Source: Acidianus brierleyi
GTDB taxonomy: Archaea; Thermoproteota; Thermoprotei_A; Sulfolobales; Sulfolobaceae
Length of the DNA stretch: 64,000 nucleotides
Assembly (NCBI RefSeq): GCF_003201835.2
Contig: NZ_CP029289.2
Coordinates: forward strand, 744,001 to 808,000
Direction of reading: 5' to 3'
Shown one piece after another: positions 62,985 through 64,000 of the stretch; positions within the stretch are counted from its first letter, which is position 1; every line of letters starts with the position of its first letter. The translations under genes and the position numbers were made by a program. Under the pieces are notes generated by a model. The model was not told the DNA's origin and searched no databases. It was given only the letters and a program-made list of their open reading frames with translations.

Positions 62985-64000
62985 TTGAAGTTTCCGAATA
63001 ATTGCGGAATACCAATAGGCTCTATGGGTACTGGAAAGATAGATTTCTTCAGCGATCTGACTATAGGGAATTTAACTATAATGAATAATTGGAGCACTCC
63101 TCTAAAGATAGTTAGAGGATTTCACATTGTAGATCTTGCAACAGGGACTTTCCTACAAGGAAATCCATCAAAAAATTCAGAAATTAAATTTCAAACTAAG
63201 ACAGCCAAGATAGAGGCAGACGCTTTCTTCCCTCAAGTGGAGTATAAAACAGAAGACCCAAATTTTACAATAAAGGTTTATTCTCCTTTTATTCCAGGTA
63301 ATCTAAAAGATTCTTCATTACCCTCAATAATTTTTAACATTAAAGGAAACGGGATAATAGCTATCTCCTTCCCTAACTTAACTGGTAGTAGAAGATGGGG
63401 AAGAGCTAACTATAAGGTAAAAGGAAAAGTTAACGGCGTTCTAATGACGAATTTAAGGGCATTACAATCTGATCCAGCTTACGGAGAAATATTTCTAGGA
63501 TGTGAAGGTTGCAAAGTTCATGTAGGTCATCCATATTGGGTTCCAGCATTAAAGGAAGGGATGACTGAAGATGTCAGTATCTTTGATTTAAATAAACTAA
63601 ATGAGTCAGAAGATAAATATTACATAAAACCCTTTGCTAGAGAAGAAATATCTGGTATAGTATGGAAGGAAGTTAAGGGAGAAGAGAATTTCTACATTAC
63701 TTGGTATTTTAATGGAAGACCTCATCATTATCCTTATGGCCATTATTACGAAAATTGGTTCCAAAACGCTATAGATATAGCTGAGTACATAAATGAGAGA
63801 AAACCTGGAATAGAGCTTGACGAAAGTAGGGACTGGTTAAACGAAGGTTTTAGGAATAGTTTATACGTAATAACTCATAGTTGGTTAACAAAAGACGGAA
63901 GATTTGCAATATATGAAGATTCCAAGATATCTCTTTTAATGAATACTATAGGAGGAATGACATGGGACGTAGCGTCTTTTGCACTCTTAGAATATTTCCC
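62985..64000 (+). CDS. GH116-family glycosidase, third member (runs off the window)
   Basis: Open from TTG 62985, immediately after the malA stop, to the window edge (338 codons seen). It begins LKFPNNCGIPIGSMGTGKID, and continues like the protein at 58609-60666: FHIVDLATGTF against FHIFIKPDD, NFYITWYFNGRPHHYPYGHY, and SWLTKDGRFAIYEDSK with the candidate nucleophile Glu. The barrel with the acid/base lies beyond the window. Co-translation with malA is likely, given zero spacing. The start could also be the GTG or ATG codons downstream, but those would cut the conserved first strand. Confidence 0.75.
   Translation, partial: MKFPNNCGIPIGSMGTGKIDFFSDLTIGNLTIMNNWSTPLKIVRGFHIVDLATGTFLQGNPSKNSEIKFQTKTAKIEADAFFPQVEYKTEDPNFTIKVYSPFIPGNLKDSSLPSIIFNIKGNGIIAISFPNLTGSRRWGRANYKVKGKVNGVLMTNLRALQSDPAYGEIFLGCEGCKVHVGHPYWVPALKEGMTEDVSIFDLNKLNESEDKYYIKPFAREEISGIVWKEVKGEENFYITWYFNGRPHHYPYGHYYENWFQNAIDIAEYINERKPGIELDESRDWLNEGFRNSLYVITHSWLTKDGRFAIYEDSKISLLMNTIGGMTWDVASFALLEYF

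Noticed and set aside
62813..63097. 94-codon minus-strand frame across the malA end
   Set aside because: Antisense to malA and the start of the third GH116-family gene, both strongly supported.
1..64000. tRNA, rRNA or CRISPR arrays
   Set aside because: No cloverleaf-type block, rRNA core sequence or series of regularly spaced repeats was seen on reading; a covariance search would be needed to exclude a small RNA.

Overview
The window is AT-rich DNA from a thermoacidophilic archaeon of the Sulfolobales. The basis is a group II thermosome gene, a rusticyanin/sulfocyanin-type blue copper protein, PaREP1 and HEPN/MNT gene families, IS110 and TnpB-type IS605 mobile elements, near-leaderless genes with TTTAWA boxes, an archaeal GAGGTGAT ribosome binding site, and a set of Sulfolobus-type glycosidases (galS, lacS, malA, GH38, GH116). 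HypA next to an Mrp/MinD-type ATPase implies a NiFe hydrogenase in the genome, as in Acidianus-like lineages. The species cannot be fixed from this sequence.

Layout. Positions 1-5.6 kb hold an ATP-cone protein, a PaREP1 protein, and a compact locus that looks like a RiPP (ribosomally made, modified peptide) cluster: a 47-residue Cys-free peptide, a radical SAM/SPASM-like maturase overlapping its stop codon, and an ABC-2 exporter. A relic IS110 gene and two copies of a short direct repeat frame it. Positions 5.6-10.8 kb hold the copper protein, the hypA locus, an amidohydrolase and a HEPN/MNT pair. Positions 11.1-15.5 kb hold a wrecked second radical SAM/MFS locus. Its radical SAM gene was split by a small IS605-like element that was itself hit by two different IS110 elements; joining 11170 to 13889 restores a radical SAM motif. 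Positions 15.8-20.9 kb hold an AAA_14 ATPase, the thermosome subunit, a DUF302 protein and a Gfo/Idh/MocA dehydrogenase. Positions 21.0-25.5 kb hold a TnpB element carrying another IS110, a truncated MFS gene and a second HEPN/MNT pair.

Positions 26.1-31.5 kb are housekeeping or accessory: a NifU-like/DsrE pair behind a palindromic operator, a secreted protein with a membrane-anchored winged-helix regulator, an aldo/keto reductase and a secreted glycoprotein. Positions 31.5-33.7 kb are a repeat graveyard: two inverted copies of a ~340 bp MITE, ends of the IS605-like element, an IS5-type transposase scrap, a PaREP1 gene and a duplicated tail of the Gfo/Idh gene. Positions 33.8-35.9 kb hold an overlapping ATPase plus small partner resembling OLD/TOPRIM-type defence pairs, with an unusual N-terminal domain.

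From 36 kb to the end is a saccharolytic island: GH36, GH1, three GH116-family proteins, GH38, GH31 and a PIG-L deacetylase, with an MFS permease, two membrane-anchored solute-binding proteins and a complete di/oligopeptide-class ABC importer (two permeases, two ATPases). It reads as uptake of oligosaccharides followed by cytoplasmic hydrolysis. The last gene runs off the window edge.
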